This document shows, in pieces, positions 45,523 to 54,757 of a DNA stretch of 64,000 nucleotides. The notes beneath the pieces are model-generated. The model saw nothing but the letters and a program-made list of their open reading frames with translations, did not search any database and was not told where the DNA came from. Source of the stretch: Bog-756 sp963745955 (GTDB lineage Bacteria > Actinomycetota > Acidimicrobiia > Acidimicrobiales > RAAP-2). The position numbers and the translations under genes were made by a program. The stretch lies in contig CAVUZI010000007.1 of the NCBI GenBank assembly GCA_963745955.1, positions 980,275 through 1,044,274 on the forward strand. Direction: 5' to 3'. Numbering within the stretch: the first letter of the stretch is position 1; each line of letters begins with the position of its first letter.

Positions 45523-45721
45523 TGAATGGGCCCCGGGACATCGCTGATCGCGCCGGGGGGCGCCCCCGCCGCACAGCGTCTCGACGCCTACGACAAGGGG
45601 CTGCCGGCGAGGGCCACAGTCACGTGTCGGATGGAACACACAGCAGTGTCGGACGGACACATCGGATGGCACGTGCCCATGACTCACACGGCAAGCCCAA
45701 GACGAGCCCGGTAAGCACGGG

Positions 45722-47110
45722 ATGCCAGGGACCAAGCCGAAGTCAGCACACAATCAGCGGCGACCGACGACTGAAATCCCTTCCCATCGCCGAGGTGGAG
45801 AAGCGCCTCGGGTCCTCGCCCGGTGGCCTCAGCAGGCCGAGGCGCACAAGCGACTGGTCCAGTACGGGCCGAACGAGACTCGAGGAGAAGAAGGCCAATC
45901 CGCTCCTCAAGCTCCTCACCTACTTCTGGGGCCCCATCCCGTGGATGATCGAGGCCGCTGTGATCCTCTCGGGCCTGCTCAAGCACTGGCCCGACTTCTT
46001 CATCATCCTCGTCCTGCTGCTGGCCAACGCCACGGTCGGCTTCACCGAGGAGCACTCGGCCGGCAAGGCCATCGACGCCCTCAAGGCCCAGCTGGCCGTC
46101 AAGGCCCGGGTGAAACGCGACGGGAAGTGGATCACCCCGCCCTCGCGTGAGCTGGTGCCGGGGGACATCATCCGCCTGCGTATGGGGGACATCGTGCCGG
46201 CCGACTGCCCGGCTGCTGACGGCGACGGTAGAGGTCGACCAGTCCGCACTGACCGGTGAGTCCCTCCCGGTCACCGACAACCGGTGACCGTGTTCTCTGG
46301 CTCGATCGTCCGCCAGGGTGAGATGGCGCGCTGGTCTACGCCACCGGTACAGACACATACTTCGGAAAGACGGCCGAGCTGGTCCAGGACGCGGAGACGG
46401 TCAGCCACTTCCAACGGGCAGTGCTCAAGATCGGGAAGTTCCTGATCCTGCTGGCGTTGGCCCTGGTCTCGGTGATCGTCGTCGTCTCCGTCCTCCGCGG
46501 CGACCCGATTCTCACCACCTTGCAGTTCGCCCTGGTCCTCACCGTGGCGGCCATACCGGTGGCCATGCCGACGGTCCTCTCGGTCACCATGGCCGTCGGG
46601 GCGCGGCTTCTGGCCAAGAAGAAGGCCATCGTCTCCAAGTTGGTGGCCATCGAGGAACTGGCCGGGGTCGACGTCCTGTGCTCTGACAAGACGGGCACCC
46701 TGACCCAGAACAACCTGACCCTGGGCGATCCCTTCACCATCACCGGTGTCTCGGCAAACCAGGTCATCGTGGCCGGTGCCCTGGCCTCGCGTGCCGAGGA
46801 CAACGACACCATCGATCTGGCCGTTCTCGGTGGCCTGAGCGACGACACGACCCTCGATGGCTACGACGTGGGCCACTTCCAACCCTTCGACCCGGTGCAC
46901 AAGCGCACGGAGTCAGCCGGTCACGGCCGCAGACGGCACGTCGTTCAAGGTCACCAAGGGCGCACCGCAGGTCATCATGGAGCTCTCGGCCAACGCCGAC
47001 GAGGTTCGATCCGCCGTGGACGGGGCTGTCGACGGCTTCGCCAAGCGGGGGTACCGCTCGTTGGGCGTGGCCCGGGCCGACGGGAGCGGCCCCTGGCAGT
47101 TCCGACCGTG
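45722..47110 (+). pseudogene. P-type H+-ATPase (plasma-membrane type), frameshifted and 3'-truncated
   Basis: Pieces of a P3A-type proton pump lie in order but in alternating frames: LPIAEVEKRLG, EAHKRLVQYGPNETR, LLTYFWGPIPWMIEAAVILS, PGDIIRLRMGDIVPADC, SALTGESLPVTDN (dephosphorylation loop), VAAIPVAMPTVLSVTMAVGA, the phosphorylation site CSDKTGTLTQNN (46685-46705) and FKVTKGAPQVIME (nucleotide domain). At about 47110 similarity stops in the middle of the N domain, where the rest of the P domain and the C-terminal helices should follow. At least five frame changes plus loss of the 3' third make this a convincing pseudogene. The start is uncertain (ATG 45722 is one candidate). Confidence 0.82.
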
Positions 47111-47184
47111 CGATTGCTGCACCGAACATGCGGACAGTCGGGTACCGCAACACGATGGAGCATCAAGGCCATGAGGGAGGCGCC

Positions 47185-47391
47185 ATGAGGAAATCATCTG
47201 CGACACGTGACATGGTCCACGTCGAGAGCAACCAGGCACGATCCCGAGAGCACGACCAGCCGGTGCTGAACCACCTTGGCTACGTTCTGGGCAACGGCGC
47301 TGTCAACTCTCGCATCCTGCTTGAGGTGATCCTCGCGGCGGCGGTCATCAGCACAGCCGTCACGCTGTACCCAGTTGTCAGCCGGCACTGA
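47185..47391 (+). pseudogene. Small DUF4386-like remnant
   Basis: A 68-codon frame from ATG 47185 whose second half, NHLGYVLGNGAVNSRILLEV and then ILAAAVISTAVTLYPVV, resembles the N-terminal part of DUF4386 membrane proteins (~230 residues). It ends far too early and begins right at the P-type ATPase break, so both may be edges of one deletion. A 12-bp tandem repeat (GGTTCTCACGGC twice, 47431-47454) follows. Confidence 0.45.
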
Positions 47392-47602
47392 CCATCATTC
47401 TCGGTTGCTTACCACGGTTTGCGGCGGTTTGGTTCTCACGGCGGTTCTCACGGCCGCCGCCATGGCCGACGGCTATCAGGTCAAGTCTTGTGCACACTTA
47501 GCATCATCGGTAGAAGGCCCTATTTGAAGCCCCCGGCTGTTCCAGTTGGGATCGGATTGTGGAGGACCACCCTGCCATGTGGCACAACTCTACCTATCGT
47601 GG

Positions 47603-47608
47603 CATACT
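47603..47608 (+). promoter_or_regulatory. Possible -10 element for leaderless antitoxin transcription
   Basis: CATACT ends six bases before the ATG of the antitoxin at 47615. No ribosome-binding site can be placed between, so transcription may start at or next to the A of the ATG. TGGCA is repeated ~21 bp apart (around 47580 and 47600), possibly an operator for the antitoxin. Confidence 0.35.
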
Positions 47609-47614
47609 TCTTCC

Positions 47615-47857
47615 ATGGATGCCACATTGGTTCTCGGTCAGCAGGGTCGGGTTGTCATCCCGGCCGACATCCGGAGTGCACTTGGACTTGCGCCGGGTGA
47701 TCGCCTACATCTCCAAGTCACCGGTCAGCGGCTCGTGCTCGAGCGTCAGCAGGACGCGCTTACCGAGTTGCGGCGATTGGGGTCTGCTGTCCCCAAGGAG
47801 CGCTCGCTCGTCGATGAGCTGATCGCCGACCGTCGGCTGTCCGCGGCTGCTGAATGA
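47615..47857 (+). CDS. AbrB/SpoVT-type antitoxin (VapB-like)
   Basis: An 80-residue protein with an N-terminal swapped-hairpin AbrB DNA-binding domain (GQQGRVVIPADIRSALGLAP, then GDRLHLQVTGQRLVLER). A short C-terminal helix region (VDELIADRRLSAAAE) would bind and neutralise the toxin. Its stop overlaps the PIN-domain toxin start as ATGA, the standard antitoxin-first arrangement. It probably autorepresses the operon. Confidence 0.9.
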   Translation: MDATLVLGQQGRVVIPADIRSALGLAPGDRLHLQVTGQRLVLERQQDALTELRRLGSAVPKERSLVDELIADRRLSAAAE

Positions 47858-48234
47858 CGGTCTTGGACGCTTCGGCCGTGCTCGCACTCGTCCATGACGA
47901 GCCAGGCGCCGATGTCGTCGCCGGCGCGATCGCCACGGCCACCCTCGGGACGGCGAACCTGGCTGAGGTCATCGGGAAGCTGGTTGACGCCGACATCGAC
48001 ATCAGACGAGTCCGCGAGTTGCTGGCCGCCGCCGGCGTCACCATCGAACCGGTCTCCGAGGCCGATGCCGAACTGGCCGGGGCGCTGCGCTCCCTCAGCG
48101 GGGGGCGCTCCTTGTCGCTTGGAGACCGCTGCTGCCTGGCGCTCGCAGCTCGCAGTACGCCACCCGAAGTACTAACCGCGGATCGGGGCTGGGTCAGCCT
48201 CGAGCTGCCCGTCGCAGTCCGATTGATCAGGTAG
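47854..48234 (+). CDS. PIN-domain RNase toxin (VapC-like)
   Basis: A 126-residue PIN-domain protein. The acidic residues are Asp in VLDASAVLALVHDEPG, Glu in LGTANLAEVIGKLVD, Asp in SLSLGDRCCLALA and Asp in VLTADRGWVSL, so the Mg2+-dependent RNase site is complete. It cleaves RNA when freed from the antitoxin. The pair is intact in a neighbourhood full of broken genes. Confidence 0.92.
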   Translation: MTVLDASAVLALVHDEPGADVVAGAIATATLGTANLAEVIGKLVDADIDIRRVRELLAAAGVTIEPVSEADAELAGALRSLSGGRSLSLGDRCCLALAARSTPPEVLTADRGWVSLELPVAVRLIR

Positions 48235-48369
48235 CCATACGAGCTCCGGCACGCGGTCGCTTCACCGGCACTGATCCCGCCATAGGCAGCCTCAAGCCTC
48301 CCGCTTCGACGGTTTCCGACTGGCCATAGATGGGCGGCGCCGGTGTCGCTACGATCGCGGGGCCCGGCA

Positions 48370-48835
48370 AGGCTCATCGTGCAGACGCGGCCTCGGTTCG
48401 GTCGGCGCGGACGGCCCGCCGTCTGGCGGTCCACAACGAGCGAGCAGTGGCTAGGGCGTCGTCGCCAAATCCGATCGACATCCTGGAGAGGATCTCTCTG
48501 TACGAGCGCAACGGGTCGCGGCCGACCGCACCGAAGAACCCAGTGAGCTCGAGCGTGGTGTGACCGTGAACACCGGACCAGACCGCTTCGCCGGCGGTGG
48601 TGACGTCGTCGACCTCAAAAATCTGCCTCCGTTGACGCAGGCGTGAATGCGTCGGAGAAGCGAGACGAAGGTGGACCTTGCCGCCTCGAGGCCGGCGGGA
48701 TCACCGAGTCTGAACTCGGCCAGTCTTGGACCGAACATCACCGCGTACAGGTGGGGCTCGCGCAGCGCGAAGCGGCGGTAGCTCCAGAGGTAGGTCATCC
48801 AATCGGCGACCGGATCGTCAGTGACCGCACCGCGC
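48370..48835 (-). pseudogene. WHG-type TetR regulator lacking its DNA-binding domain
   Basis: From TDDPVADWMTYLWSYRRFAL and REPHLYAVMFGPRLAEFRLG to ACVNGGRF in one frame, then after ~48620 a second frame continues TTAGEAVWSGVHGHTTLELT and REILSRMSIGFGDDALA. This is the ligand-binding (WHG) half of a TetR-family regulator. No helix-turn-helix is found upstream, so it is both 5'-truncated and frameshifted. The remaining bases to 48979 hold the palindrome at 48866-48893. Confidence 0.65.
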
Positions 48836-48865
48836 TTAGTCAGACAGGATGCTGCTCCCGACTAT

Positions 48866-48893
48866 GAGTCACCGTCCGATCGCACGGTGACTC
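48866..48893. promoter_or_regulatory. 28-bp near-perfect palindrome upstream of the jetA fragment
   Basis: GAGTCACCGT (48866-48875) and ACGGTGACTC (48884-48893) form a perfect 10-bp inverted repeat. The 8-base centre CCGATCGC itself contains the palindrome CGATCG. It lies 86 bp before the jetA ATG. It may be an operator for the Wadjet operon or a transcription terminator from the TetR side. Confidence 0.5.
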
Positions 48894-48979
48894 GTCCCCG
48901 GCCCGGTGGCCAGGTCACACGGAAGTCTGTGGTCGCATGATGCAACCGGCTGTCACACTGGACGCCTTTCGTTCCGACC

Positions 48980-49430
48980 ATGAGCCAGCTGCGGCCGTGG
49001 CGAGCAGTCGATCCCGACCTGTTCCGCTTCGCCACCACCGAGCTGCGGGACCCGCACATCGGCCTCATGTCCGCCTTCGACCAGGCGGCGATGGTTGCGC
49101 CCGCCCCCAACCAGGTGCGGGGGGCCCTGCGCACGGTGGGGTGGGAGGCGTCGGTGGACGACGCCTCGCTCCAACGGGCTCTGGCTGCCCTGGTCGGATG
49201 GGGCCTGCTCGACGCCACCCAGGACCACGGGGCGGTGTACACCACCCCCGAGGAATTCGAGCGGAACAACCTCCAATGGTCGCTGACGCCCAAGGGTGAG
49301 GCGGGAATCAGCGCCCTCGACAGCCTCAAGCACGCGGTGGGGCTGCAACCGGCGGTCCTCGACGCCATCGGTGACGGACTGGCTGAAGTGGCCGACCTCC
49401 TCGACCAACCGTCAAATCGTCGGCTGGGAC
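48980..49430 (+). pseudogene. jetA: jetA N-terminal fragment (DUF2397, Wadjet)
   Basis: About 150 codons from ATG 48980: LRPWRAVDPDLFRFATTELR, GLMSAFDQAAMVAPAPNQVR, VDDASLQRALAALVGWGLLD, ATQDHGAVYTTPEEFERNNL. This is the N-terminal winged-helix part of DUF2397 (TIGR02677-type) proteins, the kleisin-like JetA subunit of DUF2397/2398/2399 Wadjet systems, which normally has ~500 residues. Similarity ends at LLDQPSNRRLG (~49430), and the frame then runs into unrelated, less GC-rich DNA. The fragment alone cannot function. The other end of the operon, jetC tail plus jetD, is found 6.6 kb downstream in the same orientation. Confidence 0.8.
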
Positions 49431-49775
49431 GGCTCGGGACGGGCTGGGATCCAATTGTTGGCTTTTTTGTTGGCTTTTTGTGGCACCGAATCCCACGACG
49501 TTTCATCGTTGTTGCCCCGTTTGCAGATCGCTCTGAAGAGCTCAAATCAGTTCGATTCCCCCTCACCTCGATCGGGGCGATCGCGACGATGCTCTGCGTG
49601 AAAAAACCGCTTCATCTTGAGACTGGCGACATGGTGGTCGTACAGGGAGTAGCTGACGTTCGCCCGCTGCGATGTGGACACTGCATGCTCGCCCTCGCGG
49701 CGGTTCCCAACTTCAACCCACGATTTTCGAGCCCGTCAGCAACCGGTGCTGCGGATCGGTCCAAGCACCGCGAGC
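49431..49775. other. Left junction of the segment interrupting the Wadjet operon
   Basis: About 345 bp with visibly lower GC and T-runs. It includes a 12-bp-period tandem copy of TTGTTGGCTTTTT (49455-49479). It matches neither jetA nor the ABC permease that ends at 49776. No inverted terminal repeat or transposase is seen. The frame from jetA stays open through part of it but is not believable coding sequence. Confidence 0.5.
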
Positions 49776-50986
49776 TCACATGCTCCACAGCGCCTGGGTG
49801 GGTGACATCCGCGCGGCTCGCAGGGCGGGCAAGAGCCCGGCGACCGCGCCGATGATGAGGGAAGCGGCGAAGCCGCCGAGCCAGGCTTCTGGTGGCACGA
49901 CGGTGGCCCAGCCTTTGGTGTGGGCGTACACAGACGTGGACGCGACGCCGAGCGCAACGCCGACGACACCGCCAAGGAGGCCGAGAAAGACGGCTTCGGA
50001 GAGGAACTGGATGCGGATATGGCCCTTGGTGGCGCCGAGGGCACGGCGTAGGCCGATCTCGGAGCGGCGTTCGAGGACGGAGATGATCATGATGTTGGCG
50101 ACACCGACCGCGCCCGACCAGCAGGGCGACAGCGCCGAGGCCCAGGAACAGGCCGTTGAGGGCACTCTTGGCGTCGGCCTGGGCGACCAGGGCGGAGGAG
50201 GGTTGGCTGACGTCGACCTCGCTGGGGTTTTCGGGGTTGGCGGTGGCAGCGAGAAGGTTGTCGACGGCATTCACTCGGTCGTTTTGGGCGCGGAGGTAGA
50301 CAGTGGAGGGATGGCCGTCGAAGCCCAGGTACTTCTCTGCCGCGGGGTAGCCGACCAGGACGGAGGAGTCGATGGCAGAGGCGAGCACTGCCGGTTTGAG
50401 GGTGCCGGCCACGTAGAACCAGTGGCCGCCGACCCAGATGCGTTCGCCTGGGTAGACGCGGTCGATCCCGAGACGCTGCGCGGCAGCGGCGCCGAGGACG
50501 GCGACCGGTTCTTGGGCGGTTGCCGCGTTGAGGTAATGGCCCTGGGCGACGCTGGTGGCGACCGCCTGGAGGAGGTCCGAGGGATGCGGCTTGGACGGTC
50601 AAGGCGTTGGTGTCGATGGAGGGGATGTAGGGGTTGCGGTACGCATTGGCGCCGATGACCGTCCCGGTGGTCTGCACCTGCTGCACGCCGGGGATCCGGC
50701 CGATCATGGCGGGTGCCGCGATGGGCAGCTCGGCGGGGGCCCCGGTGAAGCTCTGGCCGTTGCTGACGGTGAGCAGGTTCGTGCCGAGTTGGCTGATCTC
50801 GTTGAGCAGGCCGGCCTGGGACGAGGACGAGAGACCGAGGACGGCGACGATGGCGGCGACGCCGATGGCGATACCGAGAGCGGACAGCCCGGCCCGAAGC
50901 TTCCGGGTGCGCAGTCCGACGGTGGAGAGCCGGGTCAGGTCGGAGAGCTGCAGCCGCCTCCGAGTCGGATCGCGGCGGTCGGTCAT
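49776..50986 (-). pseudogene. MacB/FtsX-type ABC transporter permease, frameshifted
   Basis: From ATG 50986 it reads RKLRAGLSALGIAIGVAAIV with the first helix, then a periplasmic region. Near 50575 the frame changes to give LGIDRVYPGERIWVGGHWFY, and near 50115 again to give GVANIMIISVLERRSEIGLR, RALGATKGHIRIQFLSEAVF and the last helices, ending MSPTQALWSM. This is the complete four-helix FtsX-like permease layout (~400 residues) with two one-base breaks. With the ATPase and adaptor it would form a tripartite-like exporter of peptides, lipids or drugs. Confidence 0.82.
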
Positions 50987-50999
50987 GACGGCTCCTCGC

Positions 51000-51749
51000 T
51001 CACGGGTCGACGGACGCAGTCTGCGGTGCGCTGGATGAGTGGTGAGCGAGCGGGTGGAGGCGGGGGTCAGTTCCGACGGCCGGGCCGGTGTCGGCGACGA
51101 TGCGGCCGTCAAGGATCTCGACCTTGCGGGGCATGCGTTCGGCGACGGCCTGGTCGTGGGTGATGACCACGATGGTCGAGCCGGCCTGGTGGAGCTGGTC
51201 GATCAGGGCCAGGATGGCCTGGCCGGTGGCCTGGTCGAGGTTGCCGGTCGGCTCGTCGGCCAGCACGATGGCAGGCTGGCCGACCAGGGCTCGGGCGATG
51301 GCGACGCGTTGGCGTTGCCCGCCAGAGAGCTGGGTGGGACGGGCGTGAGGACGCTGGGCCAGGCCGACCAGGTCGAGGGCGTCGAGGGCCCGCTGGCGGC
51401 GCTGCTTGAGGGGGATGCCGGCGTAGAGGAGCCCGTCGGCCACGTTGTCCAACACGGTGGCGTGCTCGGCCAGGAAGAACTGCTGGAAGATGAACCCGAT
51501 CCGGGTGGCCCGCAGATAGGCGACGTCGTCGTCGGCCATGGTGGCGACGTCCAGCCCGGTGATCCGTACGTGGCCGCTGGTGGGTCGGTCGAGGGTTCCC
51601 ATCAGTTGCAGCAAGGTGGTCTTGCCCGACCCCGAGGGGCCGACGATCCCGACCAGCTCACCTTGGCCGATGGTGAGGTTCACCCCGCGCAGGGCCAGGA
51701 CGGGCGGCTCGCCGGGATAGCTCTTGGTCACGTCGTCGACTTCGAGCAC
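51000..51749 (-). CDS. ABC transporter ATP-binding protein (MacB/LolD type)
   Basis: A 249-residue ATPase, intact. Walker A is GPSGSGKTTLLQLMG, the Q-loop IGFIFQQFFLAEHATVLDN, the signature LSGGQRQRVAIARAL, Walker B AIVLADEPTGNLD, and the H-loop VVITHDQAVAE. The FFLAEHATVLDNV stretch is typical of the LolD/MacB group of mechanotransmission ABC proteins. It starts at GTG 51749 and ends 13 bp before the permease start. It is the only undamaged gene of the exporter/two-component cassette. Confidence 0.95.
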   Translation of the reverse strand: MLEVDDVTKSYPGEPPVLALRGVNLTIGQGELVGIVGPSGSGKTTLLQLMGTLDRPTSGHVRITGLDVATMADDDVAYLRATRIGFIFQQFFLAEHATVLDNVADGLLYAGIPLKQRRQRALDALDLVGLAQRPHARPTQLSGGQRQRVAIARALVGQPAIVLADEPTGNLDQATGQAILALIDQLHQAGSTIVVITHDQAVAERMPRKVEILDGRIVADTGPAVGTDPRLHPLAHHSSSAPQTASVDP

Positions 51750-51830
51750 CGGAACCAGTGCCTCGTCGGTAGCCGAGCCGTCGGCCGACGGCGACCGCGT
51801 GGTTGTCGGATGTGGTTGGCGGGGTGTAGG

Positions 51831-52990
51831 TCATGTAGCCGGGACCACCACTCTCTGGCCGGCGGCCAGCCCCGAGCCGGTGACCTGCACCAGCCCGTCG
51901 GCGTCGTCGAACAGTCCGAGCGACACCGGCACGAGATGGTTGGTCCCGCCTGCGCCGACGACCTCGACGGCGTAGCCACCGCCGGACTGGGCCAGCAGCG
52001 CGGTCACGGGCACCACCAGGGCGCTCGGCACGCTGGCAGTGGTGATGGCGACCTGTACCGGGGCCTGGTCCCACGTGCCTGTGGCGGCCGGGTCCGACGG
52101 GGTGACGTCCACGGTGATGGTCGGTGTGGTGCTGCTCCCCGAGCTGCTGACGAGCAGGTGTCGGTTCCCGGGCAGCGGAGCTGGAGCTCGACCCGCCGGA
52201 CTCGGAGCTCGATGGGCAGGTGGCGACCGTGCCCACCGAAGAGACGACACCCGGGGTGGTCTGGTTGTTGGGCAGGGTGATCGTCACCTTGTCCCCGACA
52301 GCCACGTCGGTCTGTTGCGAGGCGTCCAACGCCACCTGCACCTGGCGAGTGGTCGAGGTGGCCTGCATCACCGTCTGGCCCGGCTGGGTGCTGCCCCCGA
52401 GCTGGGCTGACAGGGTCGTGACCCGCACGGCGGTGGGTTCGAACACCGCCTGTCCAAGGGCCAGCGTGCCGTTCTGGGTCACCCCCAGGGCGGCCTGGAG
52501 CTTCTCCAAGGCCGTGGTGGTGGCCGACCCGAAGAAGGCGGAGGTTGGGCTGAGCTGAGCCGACGTGGCGTAGCCGAGCGCGACCAGATCCGCGTTGAGT
52601 TCGGCCACGTCGGCGCCGCTCGCCCCGGCCGACAGGGTCCGATAGGCAGGTGTCGAGCCATACAGCAGCACCACCGGGCTGTCGTTCACCTGGTAGAGCA
52701 CCTGGCCCTGAGAGATCACCTGGCCGGGCACGGGCAACTCGGTGTACGTCCCGCTGGCTTGGTTGATCACGGAGTACGGCGAACCGTCCGGTCGCGCCTG
52801 ATAGGTCAGGGTCCCACTCCACGGAGACCATGGCCGAGAGCTCCCGCTGTTCCACCTTCGCCGTGTTCGCCGGCGGCTCCTGCGCGGCCGAGGTCGCTTG
52901 CTTCCCACTGGACATGACGACCACGCCGCCAGTGGCGATGGCGACAGCCAGGACGGTCGCTCCGGCCAGCACCCAGGTCTTCCGCTTCAC
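51831..52990 (-). pseudogene. Peptidoglycan-binding, HlyD-type periplasmic adaptor, frameshifted
   Basis: The N-terminal frame begins MKRKTWVLAGATVLAVAIAT with one membrane anchor. After ~52825 a second frame gives LTYQARPDGSPYSVINQASG, a peptidoglycan-binding repeat (SGADVAELNADLVALGYATS, then FFGSATTTALEKLQAALGVT) and a beta-barrel segment (VALDASQQTDVAVGDKVTIT). After ~52170 a third frame ends GQRVVVPAT and stop at 51831. All domains of the adaptor are present. It would link the ABC exporter to the cell wall. Confidence 0.8.
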
Positions 52991-53349
52991 TGGACCCGCC
53001 GGCCCAGATCGCCTGAAATACCGGTGCCCTTATCCGCCGCGGCTGGAGTCCCGAAATGCTCCGCTCACTCCTCCCTGCCGCGGATGGGATCGGACTCGTG
53101 TCGGCATGCGGCCCAGCTCGGGTGGGATCGGGAAGTCACCGAACCGCAGTCGCCCGCACACCGCCGAACTTCGCCGTCTCCTCAAGATCGACGGTCGTAC
53201 TGCCGCTATCGTCCCCACCAGTCCCAACGGAGACCTCGAATCTGCGAGCTGGGCGGTTTCACCTTTGCCTCGCCCCCGATTCGGTGTTGCCTCCTCATCA
53301 CCTTCAGCCGAAGCGACGAGCTGCTCGGTCTCTGTCCTGCAGTTGCCGG

Positions 53350-53910
53350 TCACCCGCCAAGACCACCGACGGACGGCCTCTGCGACTTGCAGGCGTCCAT
53401 CGCCGACTGCAGCTGTGGCGAGCTCGACTCGATGCCGGAGTCGTGCACTTCGCTGCCCGAGAACGTCGGGTCGGGGAAGTTCGGCACCCCGTGGGAGCGG
53501 ATGCACTGGGCCCAGTTCAACCACGCCTGCTGTTGGGCGGGGGAGAGCTGCTGGCCGGTGGAATTCCACGGCGACGGCAAGGACTTGACAGGCCTGGAGG
53601 GCCCCTTGGAACGCAGCCGAGTTCGGGTCAATTCCGGAGGTCCGGTACCCGTAGCCTCCGCTCGGGGGTCTGCACCGGGTCGGGGAAGTTCGGGACGCCG
53701 TGGCTGCGTATGCACTGGGAGTAGGCCACAGCTTCGGCGAGCGATCGACGCCGTCCCCGGCCGACGCTGGTCCTCCCGCTGCGAGCCGACGGTCGGGACC
53801 GTCGAGCCGCCCGAGCAGCCGGCGACAGTGACTCCCAGGGCCACAGCCGCGGCCGCCCACAGGTGCGACTGGACGCACGATTCCTCCCTTCGACACAACC
53901 CGGACCTCAC
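53350..53910 (-). pseudogene. Lipoprotein with duplicated RSHGVPNFPDP motif, frameshifted
   Basis: The N-terminus has a signal peptide with lipobox (AVALGVTVAGC). Two copies of a Cys-containing QCIRSHGVPNFPDP motif occur about 200 bp apart, the first in a different frame from the second, so at least one indel separates them. The C-terminal frame reads SPAQQQAWLNWAQCIRSHG and ends DACKSQRPSVGGLGG. Such lipoproteins commonly sit at the head of actinobacterial MacB-type ABC operons; their function is unknown. It is divergent from the response-regulator gene. Confidence 0.65.
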
Positions 53911-54053
53911 GGGTGTCGTTTCGAAGGATTGTCACCTGCTACTTGTGCCGGTTCGCGCTGTAGGTCATGCCTCCAGTCAAGCCAGCGTGACGTTGCCAGC
54001 ACGTATGTGGTTTTCGATACACCGACGATATGTCCGGGTGCCGTAGGATCGAT

Positions 54054-54757
54054 GTGAATGTGCGTGTGCTGATCGTCGAGGACGAGCCCTACATGGCAGA
54101 AGCCATCCGCGATGGCCTACGCCTGGAAGCGATCGCCGCCGACATCGCCGGTGACGGTGACGCCGCCCTAGAACTGCTGAGCATCAACGCCTACGACATC
54201 GCCATCCTCGACCGCGACATCCCCGGCCCCTCCGGCGACGAGATCGCCAAACAGCATCGTCGCCTCCGGCAGCGGCATGCCAATCCTCATGCTCACCGCT
54301 GCCGACCGGCTCGACGACAAGGCCTCCGGGTTCGAACTCGGCGCCGACGACTACCTCACCAAGCCGTTCGAGCTCCGAGAGCTCGTGCTCCGTCTCAGAG
54401 CGCTCGACCGCAGGCGCGCCCACAACAGGCCACCCGTGCGAGAGATCGCAGGCCTGCGTCTGGATCCGTTCCGCCGGGAGGTCTACCGCGACGGCCGCTA
54501 CGTCGCGCTCACCCGCAAGCAGTTCGCCGTCCTCGAAGTTCTCGTTGCCGCCGAAGGCGGCGTCGTCAGCGCCGAAGAGCTCCTGGAACGGGCCTGGGAT
54601 GAGCACGCAGACCCGTTCACCAACGCCGTGCGCATCACAGTCTCGGCGCCTGCGCAAACGCCTCGGCGAACCCTGGATCATCGCCACCGTGGCCGGCGTC
54701 GGCTACCGCATCGACACTCGACCAGACGCCGCGCCTGAGGGAGGAGACCGTGGATAG
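54054..54757 (+). pseudogene. OmpR-family response regulator, frameshifted
   Basis: GTG 54054 gives VNVRVLIVEDEPYMAEAIRD. The phospho-acceptor Asp is in YDIAILDRDIPGPSGDEIAK. Near 54265 the frame changes to MPILMLTAADRLDDKASGFE and GADDYLTKPFELRELVLRLR, which carries the conserved Thr/Lys. The winged-helix effector follows (ALTRKQFAVLEVLVAAEGGV, then SAEELLERAWDE). Near 54640 a third frame completes LRKRLGEPWIIATVAGVGYR. It overlaps the kinase start by 8 bp. It presumably controlled the divergent lipoprotein and exporter genes. Confidence 0.83.

Noticed and set aside
49543..49570. tRNA-like 3' end (GTTCGATTCCCCCTCACCTC)
   Set aside because: The T-stem does not pair and no D-arm, anticodon arm or acceptor stem can be built. 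It could be an attachment-site relic but is in the wrong orientation to match the tRNA-Arg at 63230.
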